A DNA stretch of 64,000 nt. It comes from Phlebopus portentosus. Its lineage: Eukaryota; Basidiomycota; Agaricomycetes; Boletales; Boletinellaceae. Positions 46,244 to 57,859 of this stretch are shown here, one piece after another (position 1 is the first letter of the stretch; each line of letters opens with the position of its first letter). Position numbers and translations under genes: made by a program. The notes under the pieces were generated by a model. The model ran no database searches. It was not told the DNA's origin and saw only the letters and a program-made list of their open reading frames with translations. The stretch lies in NCBI GenBank assembly GCA_037892935.1, contig JAYXKI010000007.1:2021075-2085074 (forward strand), read 5' to 3'.

Positions 46244-47555
46244 GACACGTATTTCGCAGTAATCTGCATCGTAACGGCGGAACTCAGTGCGGATCAATTC
46301 AATTCAAAGTGAAATGGACTACTGTAGCCTCTCGCATTTGACCTCTGCATAAGAAGAACTTTCGACACTCGAGCCACCTAGTCGAAAACTCACAATGGCC
46401 AACTTAGCTAGCCCGTCTTACTAAAACCTAGGCACGAGAGGTAAATTGAAGGATCCGCAATTGGCCCCTGATGCCTCCAAGCTTTGACCTGATATGATGC
46501 ACTCCGGCTTTTCCCTTTTGAGTCCCATATGCGTTCACATTTTGTTTTGTCCCCTATGATTCCATATGCTCACCATTCTATATGCATCCACATTTCGTAT
46601 TATGCTCTATGGTCATTATCCCGCTACTTTCCAGATGTGCTCACTTCGTCTTTTATTTCCCATACAATCCCTTATACTTATCACTTCCAATTTCCTTTCG
46701 TTATGCTCCCTGACACTCCAAAGGCTCAGGTTCAGACAATTTATAAATAGGCGAGCAACTTGTAGTAAGAGCCCAGTTTTGAATCGGGGGGGAACAGTTT
46801 AGCTTGGAACAGCTCAGTCCAAAGTTCAGACTAGAATCCCACTCTAGCTACAGTTGAGATCAATTTGACTCTTCCTGTACCCTCCTCGACTCTCTATCTC
46901 CCACAAATATATGATAGTTCTGTCTCATATGCCCGGAGTCTACTGCTCTGCAGTCGTACCCGAGCCCAGTGTGATCAGTTCAACCCGTGTTGAAGTCTGA
47001 AACCCTCATCACTCTTCCTTATGCCTCTATGCAAGGTCTCACTAGAGTCCCTTGTGTATCACTTCGTTCCACGTCACATCGCTTCGTTTCATTTTGTAAC
47101 CCACCGAAACCCATTATAACTCATTGTAACCCATTATATCATGTCAGATCCTCGAAAGGATCACTTTCGTATTGTCAGCACTTAGGGGAAGTCCTTCTCC
47201 AAGCTTTGCCTCATTGTCTTCTGCCTCTAGGGTTCAAATCCATTGAAGGATTACCTGTGAGGATATCGATTACCTTCATATCGCCACTGCCGATCCCTCT
47301 TGCTTCGACTTCTCCCGCCTTGCTTCTTTGCCTATCTCCTTTGATTCAATCCCCCCCTCACATACAACCAGCAGCCTTCAATCTCATTTCTCCTCCATCC
47401 CTTCCGGAACTACTCCGGAACCCAGATCGATGCATCTGCCCTTCTCTAGTTTTCCCCCAAAGACACCCTTCTCCTTCCCACTCATTTTAATCTTACCAAA
47501 CAGCCCCCAAGAACTGTGACACTCCTCAGCTATCAGACAGTTCATAGGAGTTTTA
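46244..47555 (+). repeat. 3' LTR of element A, remaining 1312 bp
   Basis: It continues the LTR interrupted at 30285 and ends GGAGTTTTA (GGAGTTTCA in the 5' LTR). GTGG follows as the target duplication. It is very similar to 21434-22744 and, inverted, to 49308-50640. Confidence 0.85.
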
Positions 47556-48910
47556 GTGGATCCTTTCAATATATTCTCTCTTTTGGTTTCATTCAATCCC
47601 TTGGCATTTCAGATCCACATAGAGTGCACCCTGACCAATCCGAATGGCCCTGACGCTCAACACAATATGCCAGCATCCAGTGTTCCGATTGGGGTGCTCC
47701 TAGGTCTTGGTGCCTTGGCAGCACATCTTGGTGGCAGCACCTACCATCACGGCATGCCTGTTACACCTCACTGCCCACCACCTTAGTGATATTTCTTATC
47801 AAGGACTCATAGTATATATAGAGAGCATGTATCTATCCTAAAAAGCAGCAGATATACACTCTAAGTGAGAGCTACCAAAAACATCCACAAGCAGAAACCC
47901 ACCCAATCCGAAGGCCAGTGTCTGCAGAGGATTAAGTAACCAGTTCTGGCAATTCCCCGGTCACGTGCCTCCACCGATCCTGTATCTGCGGTGCAATCCC
48001 TCATCCATTCAGAACAGGCAGCATTGCGATAGAATCTACTGCCGAGCAGGCCCATGTCCCTAAAAGCGCAGGAGAAGCTACTAAACCCGCATGCTGACCT
48101 GGACATCCCCTTTTCTATGCAGCCATCACTCTTCTAGTAATCGCTCCTAGGATTTTTAATTTCTCCCTAGATCTGGGACTGCCTTTCATGCTCCCTCACC
48201 ACCATCTGGTCACAACTGTTTGCGATACTTCCTCAACATCTCAATGCAGCCATCACTCTTCTAGTAATCGCTCCGGGGATTTTTGACTTTTATCTGTATC
48301 AGCATCCCCTCTCACGATCCTTCGACACTGTTTGGTTTAGGGTCATTTGTGATACTTCCTCAATGTCTCGATGCAGCTGTCACTCTTCTCGTGTCTGCCA
48401 CTACTGCCAGTGCTGGTGCCTCCCCTCCATCTAAATCTAATTTCCCACTTCTCGCCATCTCCATCATCTCCACGTCATTCCACTGTCAATATCACTTTCC
48501 TTTCGAGTGGTATCAACACTCTCTCACCTCCGCCTTCTCTGTGTCATTCCCACATCATCTCCACAATTACTAACCGGAATTGCACTAGTGTAAATCTCTA
48601 TCGCTGCTGCACACAGCCCGCTGCTTTGACCCCTTCACTGGTTTAGTTGGATTTGGTGGTGCCTACTCATTCTTTCAGACATAGCCGAGGTTTCTATCAC
48701 CGTGGTGAGTTATTCGACGGTGTGGCAGATCTGGCTGACACCTGGATCCTTGTGCATCTGAGCTGAGTGTCACTTCTGAAAGTCTGTGGTAGTCTGTAGA
48801 TCTGGTAGGACTTCTCCTTTTTCCTCTCGACACCTTTGACATCACCTCCCTGTGGTCGAACGCCGCTGCTGCCACCTTTGTCTGTATCTAGGAGAGTCTG
48901 ATAGTCTACA

Positions 48911-49119
48911 CCGGGCTGGTCTATCAAGGACGCGACCATCATTTCAACTGCAGATGATTCTGATGATGTAGTGGGGCATTTGCTTAGTACCACTTGATGT
49001 ACATTTTTGCTTGGTATCTTGACAATGAAGTTTGGGGCCTTGGCCAAGTGAATTAACTTGTTCTGAGGTAGTGTATTGGGCTGACTATCAAGGGAGGATT
49101 CAGCCGAATTCAAACCCAA
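48911..49119 (-). pseudogene. 5' half of a coding exon split by the LTR stack
   Basis: The reverse frame reads GLNSAESSLDSQPNTL, PNFIVKIPSKNVHQVVLSK and MMVASLIDQPG, then enters LTR E at 48910. The same frame resumes at 19301 after removal of the insertion (see 19193-19305). An AG acceptor (ACTGAG) just upstream (about 49140) could start the exon. The protein family is not recognised, and the coding call rests on the open frame crossing the junction. Confidence 0.4.
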
Positions 49120-49307
49120 ATAGTATGCAGTGCCTCAGTTGTGTCTAAAGTAAGGAAAACCTCCTTCCCTGAGATGGACTTCTCATATCTTTGCTCCTAA
49201 ATGTAAGTACTTTATAAATTCAGTTGTGCATTTGGAATCTAACTGAAAGTTACCCTGATTAGAGGCCGTATTTTTATGCCTCAAATAGTTATAATAAATC
49301 TGTATGG

Positions 49308-50880
49308 TGAAACTCCTGTGAACTGTCTGATAGCTAAGGAGTGTCACAGTTCTTGAGGGCTGTTCGGTAAGATTAAAACGAGTGAGAAAGAGAAGAGTGA
49401 CTTTGGAGGAAAACTAGAGAAGGGCTGATGCATCGATCTGGGTTCTGGAGTAGTTCTGGAAGGGATGAAGGAGAAATGGGATTGAAGGCTGCTGGGTGTA
49501 TGTGAGGGGGGGATTGGATCAAAGGAGATAGGCAAAGAAGCAAGGCGGGAGAAGTCGAAGCAAGAGGGATCAGCAGTGGCAATATGAAGGTAATTGATGT
49601 CCTCACAGGTAATCCTTCAATGGATTCGAACCCTGGAGGTGGAAGACGATGAGACGAAGCTTAGAGAAGGACTTCCTCTAAGCGCTGATGATACAAAAGT
49701 GATCCTTTCAAGGATCCGACACAATATAATAGGTTACGATGAGTTATGATGGGTTTCGGTGGGTTACGAAATAAAATGAGGCGATACAATGTGGAACGAA
49801 GTGATACGCAAGGGACTCAAGTGAGACCTTGCGTAGAGGCATAAGGAAGAGTGATGAGGGTCTCAGACTTCAACATGGGTTGAACTGATCACACTGGGCT
49901 CAGGTTCAACTGCAGAGCAGTAGACTCCGGGCATATGAGACAGAACTATCATATATTTGTGGGAGATAGAGAGTCGAGGAGGGTACAGGAAGAGTCGAAT
50001 TGGTCTCAACTGTAGCTAGAGTGGGTTTCTAGTCTGAACTGAACTTTGGACTGAGCTGTTCCGAGCTAAGCTGTCCTCTGCTCTCCCCCAAACTGGGCTC
50101 CTACTACAAGTTGCTCATCTATTTATAAAATTGTCCAAACCTGAGCCTTCAGAGCATCAGGGAGCATAACAAAAGGAAATCAGAAGTGATAAGCATAAGG
50201 GATCACATGGGAAACAAAAGATGAAGTGAGCACATCTGGAAAGTGGTGGGATAATGACCATAGAGCATAATATGAAATGTGGACGCATATAGAATGGTGA
50301 GCATATGAAATCATAGGGGACAAAACAAAATGTGAACACATATGGGACTCAAAAGGGAAAAGCCGGAGTGCATCATGTCAGGTCGAAGCTTGGAGACATT
50401 GGGGGCCGATTGCAGATCCTTCAATTTACCTTTCGTGCCTGGGTTTTAGTAAGACGGGCTAGCTAAGTCAGCCTTTGTAAGTTTTCAACTGGGTAGCTCG
50501 AGCATCTGAAAGTTCTTCCTACACAGCGGTCAAATGCGAGAGGCTACAGTAGTCTGTTTCACTTTGAATCAAATCAATCTGTACTGAGTTCTGCTGTTAC
50601 GATGCAGATTACCGCAGAACATGTGCTACGTGCGTGATCTCAGACCTAGCATGTCGATGCTTCTTACATCTCCCAGTTTCTTAAAATTGTGACTGTCCAC
50701 AGTCACACTCCTAATAGGGTTAGACTTGGTGTCTCTAAATTCTCGACACGTAAAATGCAGTTCACGATGCATTCCGTTCATCTATTCTCTCTTCTCTCTG
50801 TCTTGTCTCAACAACAGCAACAACAGCAACAACAACAGCAACAATAGCAACAACAGCAACAGCAGCAACAACAGCCACTG
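49308..50880 (-). mobile_element. truncated A-family element F (3' LTR plus internal end)
   Basis: The LTR 49308-50668 is the reverse complement of the A LTR (TGAAACTCCTGTGAACTG at the left end, GCTTCTTACA at the right). Beyond it 50669-50880 match the end of the A interior, including the start of the accessory gene (ATG at 50757, then a CAA/CAG/AGC-rich tract). Similarity to A stops inside the CAACAG tract near 50875. The 5' LTR and gag-pol are missing. It lies inverted relative to the A 3' LTR, 1.75 kb away. Confidence 0.8.
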
Positions 50881-50883
50881 TTT

Positions 50884-51313
50884 AACGAGATCCCTGTCTC
50901 AGCAGAGGGCTTTGTATTCAGCGACATGTGGCTTTACAATGTCAGGAACCAGGTCCAGATCGTCGAGCATTTGCACGAGGACATGGATCAGAGATGGTTC
51001 GTGAGGATGACCATTGCGCAGTCCATTGAGAGGGCAGAGGAAATGTGTGAGATCCAGGTGCACCTTCTTTTCTGTCTTCATCTATTCTCTTTGTTCCATT
51101 CCGACTTCCTGAATTTCATAGACTGCCAGAAAGAGACTCAAGGACCTTCAGCCTGAGTGGGTGCCCATTGATATAATGTGGCCACCGTATACCATACATT
51201 TCTGGCAGAAAGCATGGTTGCGCTTGCGGATCGTTGCACAACCCTCAACATCAACTAGTGGCATGACATACGATGATTCAAAGATGATGATGATGGAATG
51301 TCAACTCTTTTAA
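50884..51313 (+). CDS. unknown two-exon gene, 5' end replaced by element F
   Basis: Exon 50884-51057 (NEIPVSAEGFVFSDMWLYNV; MTIAQSIERAEEMCEIQ) and exon 51122-51313 (RKRLKDLQPEWVPIDIMW; FWQKAWLRLRIV) are joined by a 64-bp intron (GTGCAC to CATAG). They end in a Met run and TAA. The frame continues upstream into the glutamine-coding CAA/CAG tract but meets TAG at about 50847. No known family. It looks like the 3' part of a host gene whose 5' end was lost where the retroelement fragment F joins it. Confidence 0.4.
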
Positions 51314-53205
51314 GTCTTCATGGAATGCAGTTCTCTTTTCCTGTGCTCGTTTATTATCTGCTGTTTAATTCTGATTCTCTTCACCACACCGCATTCTTCT
51401 GACTGCGCTTTTCAATGACTCGTATGACCATAATGTCTCAACTTTTATGCTTTTAAGGTACTGGAATATTCTCTTTGTATACTATAATGTGATTGTGCAA
51501 CATGATCTCTTTGGATGCAGCGACGTTGACTAAAGAAGATATTCTACTGATTTACTCCTGTGTTGAAAGTAGTAGGTTGATGAAGGTGAAAAACTCGCAT
51601 TCCTTCCAAGCATATTTGTAATCAGAAGGGACCCCAAAATATCACAAGGGTCAGTCCAAAGCTAAACTCAATATCTTGTTGTGTCCTTTGTTGGCATTTT
51701 TCAACATTATTCTCGAAGCAACAAAGTTTATGCTTGTTCATGAACCATAATTTACATGCGGAACTTGATACAAGGTTGCTGGGATCATTCGGACTTCGAG
51801 GCATGCAACTGTTTGGAAAGCATACTGACTCTTACTAGTAAAGCAAGACCAGGAGTGAGAGAAGATCCCAGATTTCTTGCATGCCTTCATCATTGCTACA
51901 GTTCAGGTGCAGCAAAAATCAGCAAAATCAGATATTATCAGAAAAAAAGTAAGTGAGCAGCAACGTACCAGCAATGATATCTGATGGCCCGAGTAATGCG
52001 GGATCATTGTCAGAGATTTTCTCAAAATGTTATTACTGACCTTGGTAGGCGTGAAGAGACACCTATCTAGTTGTGCTGCCTTGAACTCTTCATCCTTGTC
52101 TTCTCGATCCCTTATATTTCAGGAGTAACATTAACACTCCCTTCCAAATCTATGGCTGAAGGTACCCGCAACCACCATGGTGCCATTTTGGGACCTCGGG
52201 TTGCTCCGAACCGTCAGCCTCATCAGAGTTAGCACTAGCTTCACACACTATTTTCCTTTTGAAATAGGACCACATGGCGCTTTGGATTTCGAGCCAAGCG
52301 TATTCTACACATGAATGCGGGGTCTGAATGTTATTTATTGAAGGCACGACGTATGAGTGAAATATCATGATGGATCAATACAAGATGAATGAGCAAAACA
52401 TCAGCAAAAAGGCTACAGAGTTGTATTAGATTACAAACAGATCCAATCAATTACATTATATACAGTTTACTAAAAGAGCACAAGAGTTGGTAGGTGACTT
52501 CTGAAAACGACAAGAGTGCACAAGCTACTGCAATGCTAGCCAGTCCTATAGATATAGCAGGAAAAGCGGCTATTGTAAGGTGTGAAAGTGTTGCTAGGTG
52601 ACTCTGTAAATGATAAGCAACTGCAAGGCTTGCAGTTTGTCTCATTGTTGTAGTGTATATTATAAGTTAGTACTGGCTAATACAAGATATTGCCAGTCGG
52701 GTAATTTCTTGTATAAATGGCCATTTCATTACAATAAGTGCAGTAAGAGTGAGCAACTAGCCAGCGAGCTATCATGAGCAACAGCGAGTTGGACACTTGA
52801 GGCAGCAGGCAGTAATGCAGAGAAAGCATCATCGGATCGAGTATTCATTGCATACGGATCAAGAAAGCAAACCGATAATAAGCCTACCCCTTTTTCTTGT
52901 CTGAGACATACTCCCGGGGCATCCAAGACAGTTCCCGGGCTCGAACTGAACCCCGAAATCCAACAGTCTTGATTGACACACCAAGCCGCTGTGGCCGTAG
53001 GTCCTCAGCAGCAGAAAGACTTCACCTGTGACAAATGAGTCATTTGGTCAAAATTTCCATCTGAGAGCCAGAGCCCTGCTGTTGTATCTTTAGATGATTA
53101 CAGACGAACGGGTTCAAAATATTTTCAGGTACATGGACAGGTTTCTTGAAACGGACAAACATCCTAAAAATTGGACATAGAAGCATGTAGGCAGTACTCG
53201 AAATA
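51314..53205. other. intergenic region, only weak coding hints
   Basis: No supportable gene. A reverse frame at 52368-52150 (VEYAWLEIQSAMWSYFKRK, then an acidic SANSDEADGSEQPE) looks protein-like but is isolated. A reverse frame at 52645-52451 is hydrophobic (SIGLASIAVACALL). Both may be exons of one decayed gene. The last 200 bases probably contain the 3' UTR of the CRN gene. Confidence 0.35.
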
Positions 53206-55711
53206 TCACGGTCCTTGTAGACTCATCCAAAGCGCTTTGTCATCGACACCCAAGACGTATTGATCAACCCTTTGTCTCCACCTTCCTGCTTGAGAAGCAG
53301 GTGTCCACGGCTGCTCTGTAAGGTCATTCGCTTCCTTTTCAGGAACAATAAAGACCAATTTCCATTTCACCTTATTCACGGCATCGACTTTCCACAGTTG
53401 GTTCACGAAACCAGTCTTGATCGGGTGACGATCGGCGACAGTAAACTGGAACAGGATAACGCCACTAGTACGTTTCTTGGAGTCTAATTCGAGAGCAAAG
53501 GAATCAACCCCAGGCAACCTCGTCGAGAGTGGTCGATAGTAAGCGAACGATTTAATATCTTTTTTCAACCCACTGAAGTCGACCATCTCCGAAAGATGCG
53601 ACAAATTCAAGTCTATCTTTTGATTCGGATTGGATAGCGAGCGAATTCTGAATGTCGACATCCGCGATTTGAACAGCCATCTGTGTCCAGCCCCTTCGAA
53701 CAAAAGGCCAGCGGCGGATCGTGTAGCTTGGACGTTCATGAGCATATGAAAATTTTTCTCCATAGAGGCCGCCATTTCAACCTTCCTCTGGTCCATGAGC
53801 ATTTCGACGATCGCCTTAGAAATGATTTTGCTCGTCATGTCGCATCGATCGCACTGTCCAATGGCATCCACGCTAGGATTTATTTCCACGAGATAACTGC
53901 TTATTTCGTCCTTGAATTCTTTGTCGACCGGCAATAACAAGTCGCTCGTATTGCAAGTTTGAACGGCGGTCAGCGTCGCTTTTTCGAGCATCCGCTCGTT
54001 CATTTTCAAAAGATGTCTTGCTGACCCTCCATACTTTAGGAAGGCAGAAGACAATTCGACGTCCGAACGTTGAACGGTAGCCATATTGCTAAAATAGGAT
54101 CAATATAGCAGACGAGAAAAAAATAAAAATAAAATATAGCTACCGCGAAATGAATATCTCCTCCCATGTCCATGTCTTCATAACAAACACTTCCGGAATT
54201 TTTTCCTTCTGCCAGTGTTTCCATCGACTTGATTTGGGCGAGGACGCCACTACGGTACGCCAATTTCGTATTGAAGATGGCGAAGGCTGGTTGCTGCTCA
54301 AATCGAACAAAATAAGAGCATCTGGGTCACGATCATCCGTAATATGTCCCGCGGCAGCAGAAATAGTTTCATTCGGAATCCAGAAAACACCGTTATCTTG
54401 AAACAAGTAGCGTCTCGTGGGTGATAAAGAGAAGATCGTGCGTCTTCCGGAAGAGAGGCGCTTAAGGAGACAGTACGAAAAATACACCGTTTTCCCTGGT
54501 CATGAAGAATTGATTAAACTACTCTGAAAAAAAAAGGTGAAGCGTACCGATTCCTGGCTGGCCTATGAGTAAGACATCTTTGCGTCCTGTCTTAGCTTCA
54601 TCATCGGAATGTATGAGTTTGTTCAGAAATTCATCGAGATCCTCATATTCCTTGCGTATCAGGATTTTCGTCACAAATACTTCGGCTAGTTCAGAAGACC
54701 AACCAGGGAGCTCTGCCAAGTCCAGAAACTTGGCTTCGACTGTCGTTGGGTGATCCAAATCGTCTGATTCGAACGACATCCCGTATGAATCGGGAAAGCT
54801 GGAGAGGTCGACGTCAGGGACTAAATGAAGTTCTTTACGGATCATTTGCTCCAAGTTCCCTTTCCTCCAGAAGTTACTATACAGCAGAAACGAAAGTCGG
54901 TGCTCTGAATTTGTTTCGTGTTCGTCCAGAGGTACGACTAGAAAACACAATTATGGAAGATCAGGTACATGGAAGTTCACATTCACGGCGAATGCTGACC
55001 TCCACTGGATTGATAGACATCGTAGCTCTGAATTCCGTCACTAAGTCTCGGACGTTTGGCAGGAATAGTTGCGACCCCTAAGCAGCGAATAAGCCAACAG
55101 AAATAAAGTACAAGGAATCAATATAGCAGCTCACCGGAGTATGTTTTCTGGACTAGATCTTCAGTAGCTTTTACGGGTTTACGTGGAGTGTGTTCGTCAA
55201 TGGTAAATATCCGGTTCTCCGGAGTGCCAGTCCGGAGGTCTTTCGAAGCTAAAGGAGCTTTAGAGAAATACGAAACATGAACGGATGACGAAGGACGTAA
55301 TGGGGGACACGGAAGTGAGTCTAGGAGTCAAGCTAGACACCAGCTTGAAAAGAGGAAGAAGCGCGACGCACCGGGAACCTCGATAAGCAGTGTCTTTTCT
55401 GTAAGCTGTCTCAACTCCTGCTTCGGCTTGAGCTTCTTAACTTTCTGTTCATCGGGGGAGAAGACCTCGTTGAGTCGGTCATTAAATTTGTCGGAGTCTA
55501 TGTCGGCAAAGTCGATTCCGGAATCCGTGCATCTCCACACCGTGAGCCTGCCAGGAACGACGTGCTCGAGGACATCTGGTCGCAATTCCTTGATCTTCAT
55601 CTTCAGGTCGTCAACGTACGCGTCATGGGGGACTTTGATGGAAAACACGTCTCCGAAGACAGCCTTCTTTTCGTGGTCGATAAGGAGGCACCAGACTCTG
55701 TGATCCGACAT
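53206..55711 (-). CDS. intact six-exon Crinkler (CRN) protein with P-loop NTPase domain
   Basis: Exons: 55711-55372, 55248-55135, 55077-55000, 54937-54548, 54495-54144 and 54088-53206. All introns are GT/AG and all phases agree, giving 719 codons including the stop. The header (residues 1 to about 113; WCLLIDHEKKAVFGD, LTVWRCTDSGIDF, LIEVP) is the ubiquitin-like CRN entry domain. A basic linker with KRPRLSDG is a possible nuclear signal. The Walker A motif GQPGIGKT (about residues 301-308) is created across the exon 4-5 splice. The C-terminal 290 residues form a separate domain (LLFEGAGHRWLF; VILFQFTVADRHPI) seen in fungal CRNs, perhaps a nuclease or binding module. CRNs are effector-like proteins proposed to act in target nuclei or in fungal conflict. 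It looks functional. Confidence 0.82.
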
Positions 55712-56046
55712 GCTGACCGTCGAGGTGGTTGTCGTGGCTAGAAACGAGTTGGTGGCTCGTAAGATTCTTAGTAAGAAGGGAACAAGGTTCGAGTTCACAT
55801 GACGGGTCTTGGCATCAGTCACGCGACTCCCACGAGCGCCAATTTATTATTTTTTTGACGGATTTTTTTTTTGACGTCCTTCCCTCTCTTTGATATAAGC
55901 CTGAATTGTCGCCTGGTAGCTGGCAGGCTTGGGTACTCTCATGTTGAGCCTCGGCAATGTCATGATTGATTGCCTCGTGCGTCTATCTCCTCCATTTGCG
56001 TCTTGTACTCCTGCTCGGCATTTTCCATTCTGGCAGGAATCTCCCG

Positions 56047-56431
56047 GATCAACGCTCACCGTGTGGAGATGCACGGACTCCTCGAGTTGACTTTGGCGAA
56101 CATAGAACCCGACAACTTTAATGACCGACTCAACGAGGTCTTCTCCCACGACAAGGAGAATGTCAAGAAGCTCAATTCGATGCAGGGGGTGGAACAATTC
56201 AAAGGCGAGATACTATTTATCGAGGTTCCCGGTGCGTCTCGCTTCTTCCTCTTTTCAAGCTGGTATCTAGCTTGGACTCAATTCCCTGTCCCTCAGTTTT
56301 GAACAAGTCACGCCATCTTGTCTCGGATGAGCTTTCATTTGTTGCCTGCTAACAAACTGCATTCAGCTAAAAAACGCAAGCGTGATGATACGGGGCAAGA
56401 GTCTGAGGGCGATGCTTACGACTTTAGATAG
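56047..56431 (+). pseudogene. decayed CRN header with short basic tail, facing the CRN gene
   Basis: The region encodes VWRCTDSSS in one frame, then, after a frame change near 56085, EPDNFNDRLNEVFSHDKENVKKL and GEILFIEVP. This matches the second half of the headers at 55711 and 18346. A donor at 56232 and an acceptor ending at 56365 join in phase to AKKRKRDDTGQESEGD and TAG at 56429-56431. The first half of the header is missing. On the other strand upstream, EIPARMENAEQEYKTQMEEID (about 56040) looks like a piece of another gene. Confidence 0.65.
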
Positions 56432-56811
56432 GACGAATTGTCATCTGTCCTGTAGTTTACTTGTATGAATTCAGTGAGTGAGCTCTGGTGCATCATCCAC
56501 AGCTTTGTGAACTTCATTTATTGCAGCTAATATGTACTCCGTAATCAATGTCTGGATTCTTTAGTCATGTACTGAAGGATCAGTATCACAGTCAAATACA
56601 TTAGCTGGTCACATCTTTTGTCCGGAAGATCTGGACATGTGTTGCATAGTCTGTGTGTAGAGTCGACCAAGTAGAGAAAGAAAAGTCAAATTGAAATGTC
56701 TTCTCTCACCGTTATACACATCCCAAAAGGGATATGCAAGGTCAGAATGCTAATCTAAGTCGACGAGTGACAAGACATAACAAGTGGATTGGTACAAACT
56801 GCTTTCAGATC

Positions 56812-57855
56812 CTATAACCTGACGTGAAGAGATTCTGGACGAAAGCAATCGACTGCTGCGACCCCCGCACCACGACTTGCCGCTTGGACAAGCAAATGGA
56901 TGTGTGGCTCTCTATTCACGGTCGACACGAGCGATTTTCCTACAAATGCCCTAGAATTGCTTACTTCACTAACCGAGTCTGCGGGGAGACCCTCGCTTGC
57001 AGCAAGTTTCGAGTAAGCGGCTTGGTATCCTGCACCTTGCTCCTCGAAGTCAATTGTTCGCGGAACCTCGTCGGGATCTTCCGCTGCAGTCGTCTGTGCA
57101 CTTTGTAGATGCTTAGATTCACTGAAGAGCTTTGCGAGTTCAGAAAATGCAGTCGGTTTGAGGATTCTTATCAACAGATTGACGAAAAAGTTCACCAATG
57201 CGTAACAGCTGGTTCAGAGAGCGTAATGGGGCTGCTTATTAGCATTTTCATCATGCCAATGATGACGACTTTTCTGTCTTTGGGAGAATTCTGTGCACCT
57301 GCGGCACGATGACACTCCCCAGCAATTGCGACCATAATCTGAAGTGGTCAGGTCAGAAAGAAACGAGGCAGCTTATTGCCATACAACACTTACTGAGGCT
57401 GCACCCCTTCTATTGCACAGATAAGCAAATCCAGCGTCAGATCTTCCACAATTAGCCATCGTAAACAAGAAGTGATAGATCAACTGATATACGTAGTTGT
57501 CCATACAAGCAGTTTGCAGCCGAGTCAGAAGCATGGTTACGATGCTCTTCATGTACTGGTCAAGTGCTGGCGGTGGAATGCGTCGGACTATGGCTTGAAG
57601 CAGTTCAAAGCCCCAAGTATCATCGATTCTCGACAGGATTAGTTTCTGCTGCACAACGGCCAGAATGCTTGTGAATTGTCCCGTGCTTGCTAATTCTGTG
57701 GCTTCTGTACGCAAGAAAGCTTTAAAGAGTCGAATGAGTCCAGGAATACTTCCTTTCTGCGCCCAGCTTGACAGCTGCAGAAGGAATGGTAAAAGCGGTC
57801 GACCGGTGATCGGCAGGAATTCCTCCACAATGTAGTTCCAGCATCTGTCTAAATG
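56812..57855 (-). pseudogene. CSE1: 3' part of a CSE1 (exportin-2) pseudogene
   Basis: Reverse-strand segments match the last third of Cse1/exportin-2, the HEAT-repeat karyopherin that returns importin-alpha to the cytoplasm. Seen are PLLPFLLQLSSWAQKGSIPGLIRLFKAFL and GFELLQAIVRRIPPPALDQYMKSI (57828-57373). After a probable intron ending near 57354 come WSQLLGSVIVPQVHRIL, then SEPAVTHW and IDFEEQGAGYQAAYSKLAA near the C-terminus (about 57075). A 4-bp duplication near 57810 and shifts near 57270 and 57195 break the frame. The copy is cut at about 57855, so the first two thirds are missing. It points the opposite way to the other fragments. Confidence 0.85.
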
Positions 57856-57859
57856 ACCC

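Larger units (their letters stand above)
21392..47555 (+). mobile_element. full-length, decayed Ty3-type element A with antisense accessory gene
   Basis: 5' LTR 21392-22744, tRNA-type primer site, gag-protease, pol, a reverse-strand accessory gene and a 3' LTR (30245-30285 continued at 46244-47555). The 3' LTR is split by solo LTR C, which itself contains B. The flanking 4-bp duplication is GCGG (21388-21391) and GTGG (47556-47559), one transition apart. Coding regions have many stops and at least one frameshift, so the copy is dead. Its pol is related to that of B (shared KGMINN, NATIN, IAGILLF and VHVPW-like motifs). Confidence 0.85.
19837..47568. mobile_element. LTR-like element D (solo LTR), 5-bp TSD ATATA
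   Basis: It starts TGTTAGAGGTGTAGG at 19837 and ends GGATCCTTTCA at 47568, with TG/CA ends. ATATA lies on both sides (19832-19836 and 47569-47573), interrupting the E LTR at the point where the B LTR reads GTATATTC. Without the nested element A its length is about 1.56 kb. It contains a TATTTATG motif (about 20130) and no coding domain. I call it a solo LTR from its ends, size and TSD. A non-autonomous element of another class is possible. Confidence 0.6.
19306..48910 (-). mobile_element. solo LTR E of the B family, 4-bp TSD CCGG, outermost of the stack
   Basis: Two pieces, 19306-19836 and 47574-48910, together form the reverse complement of the 1.7-kb LTR of element B. The left piece starts TGTAGTGCGCTGCAC (B end: GTGCGGTGCACTACA) and the right piece ends GATAGTCTACA (B start: TGTAGACTATC). 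CCGG flanks it at 19302-19305 and 48911-48914. There is no internal retroelement sequence of its own, so it is a solo LTR. It is heavily mutated, mostly C to T/G to A, compared with B. Between its halves lie elements D, A, C and B. Confidence 0.85.

Noticed and set aside
55970..56302. 110-codon + strand frame as an independent gene
   Set aside because: Its second half is the decayed CRN header. The first half is out of frame with the header motif VWRCTDS, so the start is not real.
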